Below, piece after piece: positions 51,120-58,880 of a stretch of DNA of 64,000 bases. The stretch is from UBA10438 sp964432155 (GTDB lineage: Bacteria; Bacteroidota; Ignavibacteria; Kapaibacteriales; Kapaibacteriaceae), in NCBI GenBank assembly GCA_964432155.1, contig CAYSMF010000002.1:62001-126000 (forward strand), in the 5' to 3' direction. A program made the position numbers and the translations under genes. The notes under the pieces are model-generated. The model did not search any database and was not told where the DNA came from. It worked only from the letters and a program-made list of their open reading frames with translations. Numbering within the stretch: position 1 is the stretch's first letter; the number at the start of each line of letters is the position of its first letter.

Positions 51120-51362
51120 TCACGATGTGAGCGAGTTTGGATGCTGTCGAACACGTCGTGCAATGAAGACCGACGCTACAACAACGATGGTAAGTGGAAC
51201 GCCTAACATGAAGAGAATCGACCAGGAGTAGGCGTCTCCCGTCGATGCGTTACCACCCGCTGATGTGAAACTATCCTTGCATGCAGGGCATGCAAAACAA
51301 TTATCCACATGAACTAGCAGCAACAGAATTCCAACTGTAATTGAGCGCGTTACCCGATTCAT
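51120..51362 (-). CDS. Small exported membrane protein with CPACK motif
   Basis: 80-residue protein. The start at 51362 overlaps the DUF420 stop as ATGA. It has a signal-like N-terminus (MNRVTRSITVGILLLLVHVD), then CFACPACKDSFTS, a Gly/Ser-rich stretch, and a TM helix (ILFMLGVPLTIVVVASVFIA) with a basic tail. The CPxCK pair in a predicted periplasmic position could bind copper or act as a thiol pair. Lying directly after SCO and DUF420, a role in oxidase assembly is a reasonable inference but not demonstrated. Not in a family I can name. Confidence 0.72.
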   Translation of the reverse strand: MNRVTRSITVGILLLLVHVDNCFACPACKDSFTSAGGNASTGDAYSWSILFMLGVPLTIVVVASVFIARRVRQHPNSLTS

Positions 51363-51799
51363 GATGTTGCAAACCAGTGGTACAACATGAAGTAGACAAC
51401 AACTCCTGTTACCGAAACGTAGAGCCAAATCGGCAACGTAATCTTCGCAATGCGCCGATGCGGATCAATTCGCATCGCAAGTCCACGACGAATGGTAATG
51501 ATCGCCAACACAGGCACACATGCCGCAAGCGCCACGTGAGTGATGAGGATCGTGAAGTACACTGTTCGCCATCCACCCTGCCCTTGGAATGTTGTGTTGT
51601 ACGCACCAGTTTCCTGGAACAACAACCACTTGTGCAGGAGATAACACGCAAGGAAGATGATCGAAATCACAAATGCCGACAGCATCATGCGACGATGTTG
51701 CTCGATTTGTTTAGCGCGAATGTACTTGAAGCCAAGGAGCAGCAAGACCGTGCTCAGCGCATTCAGCGATGCGTTGATTGCTGGAAGAACTTCGGTCAT
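51359..51799 (-). CDS. DUF420 protein (CtaM-like oxidase assembly factor)
   Basis: 146-residue membrane protein with four TM helices of the DUF420 family; the Staphylococcus/Bacillus member CtaM is needed for haem A oxidase activity. Conserved features: INASLNALSTVLLLLGFKYI, RAKQIEQHRRMMLSAF (the K-x6-HRRMM signature), LYHKW-like CYLLHKWLLFQ and HRRIAKITLPIWLYVSVTGV. Its start overlaps the SCO stop (ATGA). The context among ctaA, ctaB, sco and cox genes supports an assembly role. Confidence 0.88.
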   Translation of the reverse strand: MTEVLPAINASLNALSTVLLLLGFKYIRAKQIEQHRRMMLSAFVISIIFLACYLLHKWLLFQETGAYNTTFQGQGGWRTVYFTILITHVALAACVPVLAIITIRRGLAMRIDPHRRIAKITLPIWLYVSVTGVVVYFMLYHWFATS

Positions 51800-52395
51800 A
51801 GTCCCAACCCCTTGAGATCAGCGCGGAGCTTGGCAATCGCAGCCGTATCCTCCGAGTCGTAGAAACCACGCACTTGCATCATCGGATCAACGAGGACAAA
51901 GCGTGTTGAATGCATTTCAGGTTCTGCTGGCGAAATCAAACCGAAGCCCTGCGATGCCACCTTGAGCATACTATCCTTCGGCATCGTTACGAACCACCAC
52001 GACCCGCCCGGCTGTGCGAATGAACTCGCATACGCCGCCAACACATCAGGTGTGTCGTATGCGGGGTCTGAACTGATCGAAACGTACGACAGCTTTGAAC
52101 CATACGTTCGTTGAATCTGTGCCTTCACTCGATTCAGCGCTGGACACACTGTTTGACAGCGTGTGAAGAAGAACGAACCGAGCCAGTACTTCCCCGCCAA
52201 CGAGCTCGACGAGAATGGCGCGCCCTGTTGATCCGTTGCCGTGAACGGTGCAACCACACGATACACAGGAAGCGTATCGCGCTCTTGATCGCTAGCCTGC
52301 GGAGCATCCTGTGCCGACGGTGTACAGGACACCACGACAGTCAGCAATGCAGCAGCAGACAGCCCTCGAAGAACGGTGCGGATGTTCACGTGCAT
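51796..52395 (-). CDS. SCO1/SenC copper chaperone lipoprotein
   Basis: 199-residue thioredoxin-fold lipoprotein that delivers copper to the CuA site of CoxB. The lipobox is VVSC (Cys24). The copper ligands are Cys80 and Cys84 in FTRCQTVCPALNRV and a distal His162 in EMHSTRFVLVDP, so metal binding is intact. Length is normal. It lies between coxD (9 bp) and DUF420 (ATGA overlap). Confidence 0.93.
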   Translation of the reverse strand: MHVNIRTVLRGLSAAALLTVVVSCTPSAQDAPQASDQERDTLPVYRVVAPFTATDQQGAPFSSSSLAGKYWLGSFFFTRCQTVCPALNRVKAQIQRTYGSKLSYVSISSDPAYDTPDVLAAYASSFAQPGGSWWFVTMPKDSMLKVASQGFGLISPAEPEMHSTRFVLVDPMMQVRGFYDSEDTAAIAKLRADLKGLGL

Positions 52396-52404
52396 CTGTA
52401 CGGA

Positions 52405-52719
52405 TTAGTGAAGGTATGTCCACTTTTCAAGGAAGTTGAGCGCAAAGCCCAACACCAAGAACAGAAACACAGGAACGTAGACAAAGAAGCGCAGCATGGG
52501 ATTGTCAAACTTCAAGTGCATGAAGATGTACATCACAGCTGTGACCTTCACCACGGCAATTGCCAAACCAACGGTGATGTTGACAACGTACCCAGGGATG
52601 AACCCAAGGTCTGGGAAGTGCACAAGCTTTGCAGCTGCAACGGTGAGTAGTGTAAGCGCCATGAGGGTGAAGAACACCTTCAGGTATGACGGCAGCACAT
52701 TTCCGTGATCATGACTCAT
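52405..52719 (-). CDS. coxD: Cytochrome c oxidase subunit IV
   Basis: 104-residue prokaryotic cytochrome oxidase subunit IV with three TM helices (YLKVFFTLMALTLLTVAAA; YVVNITVGLAIAVVKVTAVM; MLRFFVYVPVFLFLVLGFAL). The signature is KVTAVMYIFMHLKFDNPMLR between helices two and three. The N-terminus MSHDHG is His-containing. It follows coxC (33 bp). The subunit has a structural or assembly role. Confidence 0.9.
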   Translation of the reverse strand: MSHDHGNVLPSYLKVFFTLMALTLLTVAAAKLVHFPDLGFIPGYVVNITVGLAIAVVKVTAVMYIFMHLKFDNPMLRFFVYVPVFLFLVLGFALNFLEKWTYLH

Positions 52720-52752
52720 GAGCGTAGACTCCGATGTAATGTCGTAGGGAGA

Positions 52753-53352
52753 TTAAGGGAAGATGAGGTACAGTGCTGGGAAGATGAAGATCCACATCAA
52801 GTCGACAAAGTGCCAGTAGAGACCAAGCGTCTCAACCTTTACCGGATATGGATATCCACCCTTACCGTACGAACGGAACAGCATGTATACCATCGGAATC
52901 ATCCCACCAATCACGTGCATGGCGTGGAAGCCAGTCATGAGGAAGTAGAACGAGAAGAAGATGGTGTGCTCTTCTTGACCTGGGAACAAGTGGTGATGGT
53001 ACTTCGCTGAGTACTCAAAGTACTTCACGATCAAGAAGCCAAAACCGCCAAGAATCGTCATCCCCATGAATGCGCGGAACAGCTTCGTGTTCTGACGCTC
53101 AAGGTGGTGAATTGCCAGCGCCATCGTCATCGAGCTACCGATGAGGATGAACGTGTTGACAAGCGCGAGCACCCAGCTGAGTTGCTCGGAACCTGCTTTG
53201 AAGACTTCGTAGTTCGAATTACGAAGCACAATGAATGCACCAAAGAACCCCGAGAAGAACATGAGTTCTGATGCAAGAAACGCCCACATCGACAGCTTGC
53301 CACTGGCAATCTTGGTGACGGGCTCATGAGAAAGATTCAATGCAGATGACAT
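52753..53352 (-). CDS. coxC: Cytochrome c oxidase subunit III
   Basis: 199-residue CoxC/COX3-family subunit with five TM helices, the short form found in caa3-type oxidases. Diagnostic segments: SMWAFLASELMFFSGFFGAF, LVNTFILIGSSMTMALAIHH, FFSFYFLMTGFHAMHVIGGM and GLYWHFVDLMWIFIFPALYL. It contacts subunit I and supports the D-channel. It lies 20 bp after ctaB. Confidence 0.94.
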   Translation of the reverse strand: MSSALNLSHEPVTKIASGKLSMWAFLASELMFFSGFFGAFIVLRNSNYEVFKAGSEQLSWVLALVNTFILIGSSMTMALAIHHLERQNTKLFRAFMGMTILGGFGFLIVKYFEYSAKYHHHLFPGQEEHTIFFSFYFLMTGFHAMHVIGGMIPMVYMLFRSYGKGGYPYPVKVETLGLYWHFVDLMWIFIFPALYLIFP

Positions 53353-53372
53353 TCGTCCACCCTAGTAATTGA

Positions 53373-54299
53373 TCATTGTTTGTCGAGGAACATGAGGAGT
53401 ACAACGCCCATGAGCACTGCGTACGATGTCAGCAAGACACGTCGCGCCGCAGCGGCATCAGGCGTAGCACGGAAACGAACACTTTCAATGACAAGCCATA
53501 CACCGAGAACGCTCGAACCAACGAGGTAGAGATACCCTGTCGATCCAAGCAACGTCGGCACAACTGTCGAGGCGAGTGTGAGCATACTCGTGAGAATCAT
53601 CTGCCACGCAAGCGTCGAACCCGTATCATCAGAAATGGCGCGCAACACCACTCCCCCAGCTCGGTAGTCATTGCGATACATCCACGAGAGTGCGTAGAAG
53701 TGTGGCAGTTGCCAGAAAAAGAGAATCGCAAACAAGGCGATGGCCATTGGATCCATCGTTCCTCGCACGGCTGTCCATCCACCAGCAAATGGCAGCGCTC
53801 CCGGAATACCACCAATGATCACCGCAAGCGATGAACGCTGCTTCATTGGCGTGTACACCAGAACGTAGAACAGCCACGTTGCAATTGCCAGGGCAAATGT
53901 CAACATGTTCGTCGTCGCAAGCAGGGCCGCACCTACGATGGTCAGCACCGAGGCAAACACTGTTGCCTGCGTCGTCGAGATGATACCGGCAGGGATGGGA
54001 CGCGAGGCCGTGCGCTTCATGCGTGCATCGACGTCACGTTCCATGATATGATTGACGACACAGCTACCACTGCTGATTGCAAGGGTGCCAACGAGGGTAC
54101 TAACAGCATGCAACCAAGCACCGCTCGACGTGATGTACGACATCAGGTCGGTTGGTATTGCTAAGTAGTATCCTGTCAGCGTGGTCATGGCGACCATCTG
54201 GCTGATGCCAGGCTTTGTTAACTCATAGTACTGACGCACGAGCGAATCGGACGCAGCGCGTTCAGCCATCGGAAGTGCGTCGGTGTCGTGTGTTGCCAC
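53373..54299 (-). CDS. ctaB: Protohaem IX farnesyltransferase (haem O synthase)
   Basis: 308-residue UbiA-superfamily enzyme that adds a farnesyl group to haem B, giving haem O. It has nine predicted TM helices and two Asp-rich catalytic regions: CVVNHIMERDVDARMKRT and the second around FYALSWMYRNDYRAGGV; the YTPMKQRSSLAVIIGGIPGA loop is diagnostic. The gene starts 2 bp after the ctaA stop, the two catalysing consecutive steps of haem A synthesis for CoxA. Confidence 0.95.
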   Translation of the reverse strand: MATHDTDALPMAERAASDSLVRQYYELTKPGISQMVAMTTLTGYYLAIPTDLMSYITSSGAWLHAVSTLVGTLAISSGSCVVNHIMERDVDARMKRTASRPIPAGIISTTQATVFASVLTIVGAALLATTNMLTFALAIATWLFYVLVYTPMKQRSSLAVIIGGIPGALPFAGGWTAVRGTMDPMAIALFAILFFWQLPHFYALSWMYRNDYRAGGVVLRAISDDTGSTLAWQMILTSMLTLASTVVPTLLGSTGYLYLVGSSVLGVWLVIESVRFRATPDAAAARRVLLTSYAVLMGVVLLMFLDKQ

Positions 54300-54301
54300 C
54301 G

Positions 54302-55474
54302 TTAATGCCCTCCCTGTTGCGCAAGTGTGGTGTGCGACTGCTGTGCGACCTGTTCCTGGCGACGACGCACCGAGAACATGACAATCGCATTTGTCACCAA
54401 CAGTGCCACACCGATCATCACGTGCAAGGTTGTAACAAGTTCACCACGGAACGTCCACAGAATCCCAGCACCCAGCGCGATCTGAACAGCAACAAGCAGC
54501 GCTGCCAGAAATCCGAGTGTTCGTACAGCGCGTACATCGGCACGACGCAACGTGATTGCTTGCGCTACCACGAAGAGTGCCACGACGTATGCAGTTGTCC
54601 GGTGAAGGAAGTGGACCACAACTTGTGTCTGTTGGAAGAGATCACTCGACGGAAAGAACGATTCGTCCGTCCAGTGCGGCCATGTGATGCTCACGCCCCA
54701 CGCGTCCATGTGTCGCGTAAGGGCACCAAGCACGAATTGCAACAGGGTGATTGCCCACGTTGCCGTGACGAGCCGTTGCATCGAACGCGATGGATTCCAC
54801 GAGGCACGTGCTGCCTGCCACGACTGTGATGTGAGCAGCGCGATGCCTATGGCCATCATGAAGAAGATCTCCGCCAGCACACCGTGCGTGGTCGACGTCC
54901 AGTCAGGCAGGTTGTTTCGAACGGTGTAACCACCAAATGAACCCTGCAGACAGACGCCAACGAAGGCCGCAATTGAAAGCCAGAGAATGCGACGATGTTG
55001 TTGCGAACGCAACGCAATCGTCAGGAACGACACGAGGAGTACCGCCAGGGCAACCATGAAGGACTCCATGATGCCCGTCGGCATATCATTGAGTCCAAGA
55101 ATGGCCGTAGCTACAGTTCCGAACACAACAGCGATCAGCACTCCGATACTCGTATGCGGACGCTCGGACCGCGGTGTCGCACGAAGTGTGAGTACCAGCA
55201 ACAACGTCGTTACAAGACCAACAAGTCCTGCAAACAGACGGTGTCCGTGCTCCCAGAACTTATCCTTCGCCCACAGCCATTCCGACGGTGTATACGTGAC
55301 CATCGGCGCAAGGTTTGACGTTGGCCAATCGGGAAACGCCATACCGCTGCGCGTGGTGTTCACATGCCCGCCCCATACAATGAGGCCGAACGTGAGAACG
55401 CATAGCACAATCGCAACACGATGAATCGTGCGCAATGCAGCTTGTTGGTCCGTTGATGGTGCGGCCGACGACAT
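54302..55474 (-). CDS. ctaA: Haem A synthase (COX15/CtaA family)
   Basis: 390-residue polytopic enzyme that oxidises the haem O methyl group to the formyl of haem A. The start at 55474 (MSSAAPSTDQQAALRTIHRV) is 31 bp after the coxA stop; the longer frame from 55546 overlaps coxA and is not supported. Haem-ligand histidines are in FWEHGHRLFAG, STTHGVLAEI, VHFLHRTTAYVV and TLHVMIGVALL, and the family pattern GGHVNTTRSGMAFPDWP is present. The two extracellular Cys residues found in Bacillus CtaA are absent, consistent with the type lacking the disulphide. Confidence 0.92.
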   Translation of the reverse strand: MSSAAPSTDQQAALRTIHRVAIVLCVLTFGLIVWGGHVNTTRSGMAFPDWPTSNLAPMVTYTPSEWLWAKDKFWEHGHRLFAGLVGLVTTLLLVLTLRATPRSERPHTSIGVLIAVVFGTVATAILGLNDMPTGIMESFMVALAVLLVSFLTIALRSQQHRRILWLSIAAFVGVCLQGSFGGYTVRNNLPDWTSTTHGVLAEIFFMMAIGIALLTSQSWQAARASWNPSRSMQRLVTATWAITLLQFVLGALTRHMDAWGVSITWPHWTDESFFPSSDLFQQTQVVVHFLHRTTAYVVALFVVAQAITLRRADVRAVRTLGFLAALLVAVQIALGAGILWTFRGELVTTLHVMIGVALLVTNAIVMFSVRRRQEQVAQQSHTTLAQQGGH

Positions 55475-55505
55475 TACCTGTGGTGCCTCTCGCGGTGAAG
55501 TGGGA

Positions 55506-57353
55506 TTAGTGTGCGCCGAACGTCTTTGTATCGTCTGCAACGGCAATCGTATGGTGATGAACCGTTACAGATGCGCCCTTCTCCCATTGTGGCCAGTAAT
55601 CGTCCTGACGGCCTTCAACGCCGAACTCGTATGGTCCACGGTATACCGTGATGTCCATGTCGAAGTTGCCATGACCAGGATGCTCTGGAGCTGCCCACTC
55701 GAGTGTGTTTGCCTTCCATGGATTGCGTGGTGCCTTCTTGCCCCACTTCATCGACCACAGGACGTTACCGACGAGGATGAGCTGCGAGAAGCCAAGCGCA
55801 ATCGCGCCAATCGTGACAACTTCGTTCACGCCACCAAGACCCTTGAGGAAGTCATACACGTTTGGATCGTAGATACGACGCATGTGACCACCAATACCAA
55901 GGATGTGCATTGGGAAGAAGGTCAGGTTGAACGTGATGAACGTCCAGAAGAAGTGACGGCGGCCCCATGTCTCGTTGAGCATCTTGCCGAACATCTTTGG
56001 ATACCAGTAGTAGATACCGGCGAAGATTCCGAAGAGCGATCCACCGAAGAGCACATAATGGATGTGTGCAACGATGAAGTATGTGTCGTGGATGTAGATG
56101 TCAACAGGAGCTGATGCCATGAACACGCCCGACAAACCACCGATGATGAACATCGAAACGAATGCAAGAGCATTCAACATCGCTGTCGAGAACTGAATGT
56201 TTCCGCGCCAGAGGGTGCCCAACCAGTTGAACACCTTGATCGACGATGGAACAGCAATAACGATTGTCGACAGCATGAAGGTTGTTCCGAGCAGCGGGTT
56301 CATGCCCGACTGGAACATGTGGTGACCCCACACGATGAAGCCGAGGAACGCAATACCAGCAATCGCAAACACCATCGCCTTGTATCCGTAGATCGGCTTG
56401 CGGGCGAATGTTGCCATCACATCAGATACGATACCCATGAGTGGGAGGATCATGATGTACACAGCTGGGTGCGAGTAGAACCAGAACACGTGTTGGAACA
56501 GGATTGGCTGACCGCCACCGAAGTACGTCGAGTTCGTCACGAGGTTGTCGGGGAGGAAGAAGCTCGTGTGCAGGAAGTTATCCATGAACAACATGGACAG
56601 ACCAGCTGCAAGCACCGGAGTGCCGAGCGTGATGATGATCGCCGTAATGAAGAGTGCCCAAACTGTAAGCGGCATGTCGAACAACTTCATGCCCTTCGCG
56701 CGCTTGTTGAGAACAGTCGCGACGTAGTTGACAGCACCCATGATCGATGAGAAACCAACCAAGAAGACGCTGATGGTCCAGAGTGTCTGGCCCGAGATCG
56801 TGAACTTTTCGAGTGCCGTTTGTGCCGACAATGGTGGATAGCTCGTCCAACCAGCAGCAGCATATCCAGTGTCGGTGAAGAAACCGGCCATCATGATCAG
56901 ACCAGCTGGTGGCACGAGCCAGAACGACCACATGTTGAGTTTCGGCAACGCCATATCGTCGGTACCGATCATCAGCGGAATACAGAAGTTTCCGAACATG
57001 CCTACGGCAAATGGAATGATCACGAAGAAGATCATGATCGAACCGTGCATCGTCAGGAGCTGGGCGTAAAACTCTGGCGAGATCACACCATTGGTTGCCC
57101 ACGATGCTGGCAGAATGTCACCAATGATTGGAACAGCCTGACCTGGGTAGGCCAGCTGCCAACGGATGAAGAGCGCAAATGCGCCACCGACAAACAAGAA
57201 GAAGAGTGACGAAAGCATGAACTGCTTCGAAATCACCTTGTGGTCGGTTGAGAAAACGTACTTGCGGTACCACGGAAGATCGTGGTGATGCTCGTGCTCG
57301 TGATCGTGGCCGTGCTCGGCGACTGATCCGTGCTGGAGTGTTGATGAACTCAT
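55506..57353 (-). CDS. coxA: Cytochrome c oxidase subunit I, A2-type haem-copper oxidase
   Basis: 615-residue catalytic subunit holding haem a, haem a3 and CuB. Low-spin haem ligand His103 (TMHG) and the second His in VAHIHYVLFGG, the CuB ligand His295 with the cross-linked Tyr299 in YSHPAVY, and CuB histidines in WGHHMF are all present. Residues 293-294 are Tyr-Ser where A1-type enzymes have the D-channel glutamate, which defines the A2 class (as in Rhodothermus and Thermus caa3). About 12 TM helices plus a C-terminal cytoplasmic extension. The N-terminus carries seven His within residues 14-24 (HGHDHEHEHHH). Confidence 0.96.
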   Translation of the reverse strand: MSSSTLQHGSVAEHGHDHEHEHHHDLPWYRKYVFSTDHKVISKQFMLSSLFFLFVGGAFALFIRWQLAYPGQAVPIIGDILPASWATNGVISPEFYAQLLTMHGSIMIFFVIIPFAVGMFGNFCIPLMIGTDDMALPKLNMWSFWLVPPAGLIMMAGFFTDTGYAAAGWTSYPPLSAQTALEKFTISGQTLWTISVFLVGFSSIMGAVNYVATVLNKRAKGMKLFDMPLTVWALFITAIIITLGTPVLAAGLSMLFMDNFLHTSFFLPDNLVTNSTYFGGGQPILFQHVFWFYSHPAVYIMILPLMGIVSDVMATFARKPIYGYKAMVFAIAGIAFLGFIVWGHHMFQSGMNPLLGTTFMLSTIVIAVPSSIKVFNWLGTLWRGNIQFSTAMLNALAFVSMFIIGGLSGVFMASAPVDIYIHDTYFIVAHIHYVLFGGSLFGIFAGIYYWYPKMFGKMLNETWGRRHFFWTFITFNLTFFPMHILGIGGHMRRIYDPNVYDFLKGLGGVNEVVTIGAIALGFSQLILVGNVLWSMKWGKKAPRNPWKANTLEWAAPEHPGHGNFDMDITVYRGPYEFGVEGRQDDYWPQWEKGASVTVHHHTIAVADDTKTFGAH

Positions 57354-57379
57354 GCGGTTAGACTCCTACGTCGAATTTG

Positions 57380-58222
57380 TTAGCGAAGTGAAGCAACAGT
57401 GGCAGTGTCGGCTGTTGCAGTTGGTGCAGGTTGAGGTGTCCGTGCAGCTTTCACCTCGGCATTTCGAGCATCGAGCCACTTATCGTAGTCGGCGCGGCTC
57501 ATGACTTCATACTCGGCGCGCATACCGTAATGGCCGCCACCGCACAATTCTGCGCAGGCGAGCTCATACTTCCCTGTCTTGAACAGGTTGTACCAGATCG
57601 TCATCCATGTACCCGGAACAACGTCTTGCTTCACACGTGCGTGTGGAAGGAAGAAGCTGTGCAGCACATCGATCGACGATCCGCGCATAACAACGTTTGC
57701 GTTCACCGGAACGACAAACTGATTTTCCGTAACCACATCATCGAATCCCGCAGGATCTGCAGTGTCGCGTCCAAATGGATTCGTTGCACTCATCAGCGAG
57801 CGAGCTGTACGATCGTTGTGCGCGTTGCGACCAAACGTACCGTCAGCACCTGGGTACAGGAATACCCAACCGTACTGCTTGCCAAGAACAAGAATCTCGA
57901 CATCAGCCGTTGGTACGCGCTTTGAATACTTCGTGCGCTCCCAGATATCGTCAGAATACAGACCGATTGCAGCGAACAACAACGTCGGAAGGACCGTCCA
58001 GGTGATTTCCACCACGTTATTACCGTGGTAGTTGTATCCCCTACGATCAGGGCTGTACCGATACTTCACAAGGAAGTATCCGAGTATTCCGAACGTGAGG
58101 AAGAAAATCGCGACACTAACCCAGTAGATAATCGCGAAAAGGCTGTCAAGCTCGTGCCCAAACGTGGAAATGTTCTCCGGGAACCACGCGAGCATGTCGA
58201 AGACGCTGAGGATACCGTCCAT
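57380..58222 (-). CDS. coxB: Cytochrome c oxidase subunit II (CuA)
   Basis: 280-residue subunit with two N-terminal TM helices (residues about 28-52 and 72-92) and a periplasmic cupredoxin domain. All CuA ligands are visible: His188 in DVLHSF, then Cys223, Glu225, Cys227, His231 and Met234 in CAELCGGGHYGM. Unlike classical caa3 CoxB there is no fused cytochrome c domain; the C-terminus is an Ala/Pro/Thr tail. The separate lipoprotein cytochrome c gene immediately upstream probably takes that place. The gap to coxA is 26 bp. Confidence 0.96.
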   Translation of the reverse strand: MDGILSVFDMLAWFPENISTFGHELDSLFAIIYWVSVAIFFLTFGILGYFLVKYRYSPDRRGYNYHGNNVVEITWTVLPTLLFAAIGLYSDDIWERTKYSKRVPTADVEILVLGKQYGWVFLYPGADGTFGRNAHNDRTARSLMSATNPFGRDTADPAGFDDVVTENQFVVPVNANVVMRGSSIDVLHSFFLPHARVKQDVVPGTWMTIWYNLFKTGKYELACAELCGGGHYGMRAEYEVMSRADYDKWLDARNAEVKAARTPQPAPTATADTATVASLR

Positions 58223-58261
58223 GAATCAGAACTCCAGTGAGAATTTGTATACGTGGTTGTA

Positions 58262-58795
58262 TTACTGAAGCAGTTCTGCTTCAGTGTACGGCGTAGCACG
58301 GCTAGCAGTAGCCTCGCGCACGGCTTTGACCTCGTCTGCAGTCACTGCTGCACCCGAATTGCCCAGAGATGAGGACCGCACGTACGTAAGCACGTCGGCA
58401 ATCTCTTGGTCGGACAGCGACTTCCACGACGCCATAGCATTGTTGTATGCTACACCTTGACGTTCGATAGGACCGCGGAAGCCGTGCAGGACAATGCGGA
58501 TTGGATATGTCGGATCGCCATTTGCGATCTCGGAGCCAACAAGTGGCGGATAGGTTCCTGGTACGCCCTTACCGGTGCCTTGATGACAGGTGGCGCATTT
58601 ACGAGAGTAGACGGCTTTGCCCGGACCGCCGGCATCAGCCGTACCAGCAGCTTCCTTCGCTGCAGCGTTCGGATCGACCCATGCTGGGTCGTCCTGAAGC
58701 TTGGTGAAGAAACCGTCGATATTACACGCTGTGAGCAACGTGGAAACGATGAGTGTCATGAGGACACCAAGAGTGCGTCGACCAACCATCTGCAT
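58262..58795 (-). CDS. Lipoprotein cytochrome c, first gene of the cox operon
   Basis: 177-residue monohaem class I cytochrome c. The ATG at 58795 (MQMVGRRTLGVLMTLIVSTL) gives a lipoprotein signal with lipobox LTAC (Cys24); 58789 is an alternative start. The much longer open frame upstream has no signal peptide and spans the promoter. The haem site is CATCH (Cys67, Cys70, His71), the pattern GTYPPLVGSEIANGDP and a Met in NNAMASWKSLSDQEIADVL supply the usual core and sixth ligand. It is likely the membrane-tethered electron donor to CuA of the adjacent CoxB, possibly docking to ActE. It opens the 16-gene respiratory run. Confidence 0.92.
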   Translation of the reverse strand: MQMVGRRTLGVLMTLIVSTLLTACNIDGFFTKLQDDPAWVDPNAAAKEAAGTADAGGPGKAVYSRKCATCHQGTGKGVPGTYPPLVGSEIANGDPTYPIRIVLHGFRGPIERQGVAYNNAMASWKSLSDQEIADVLTYVRSSSLGNSGAAVTADEVKAVREATASRATPYTEAELLQ

Positions 58796-58837
58796 GTTCA
58801 CCAACCTTGTGTATAAGACGTTTTCAGCCGAATCCCC

Positions 58838-58845
58838 CAAAGTTA
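58838..58845 (-). promoter_or_regulatory. TAnnTTTG minus-7 box of the cox/act cluster
   Basis: TAACTTTG on the minus strand, 42 nt before the cytochrome c ATG. Upstream (58869-58862, minus strand) is a run of eight T that follows the epimerase stop and may help terminate that transcript, but no strong hairpin precedes it. Confidence 0.55.
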
Positions 58846-58880
58846 CACGCTCGGGAGGGTGAAAAAAAAGGGCCTGAGGT

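Noticed and set aside
51301..51309. A further perfect DnaA box TTATCCACA
   Set aside because: Single copy inside the coding sequence of the 80-residue CPACK protein (encodes part of VDNCF), so most likely chance.
58862..58869. Run of eight T (minus strand) after the epimerase as an intrinsic terminator
   Set aside because: No stable hairpin precedes the run, so I do not call a Rho-independent terminator there.
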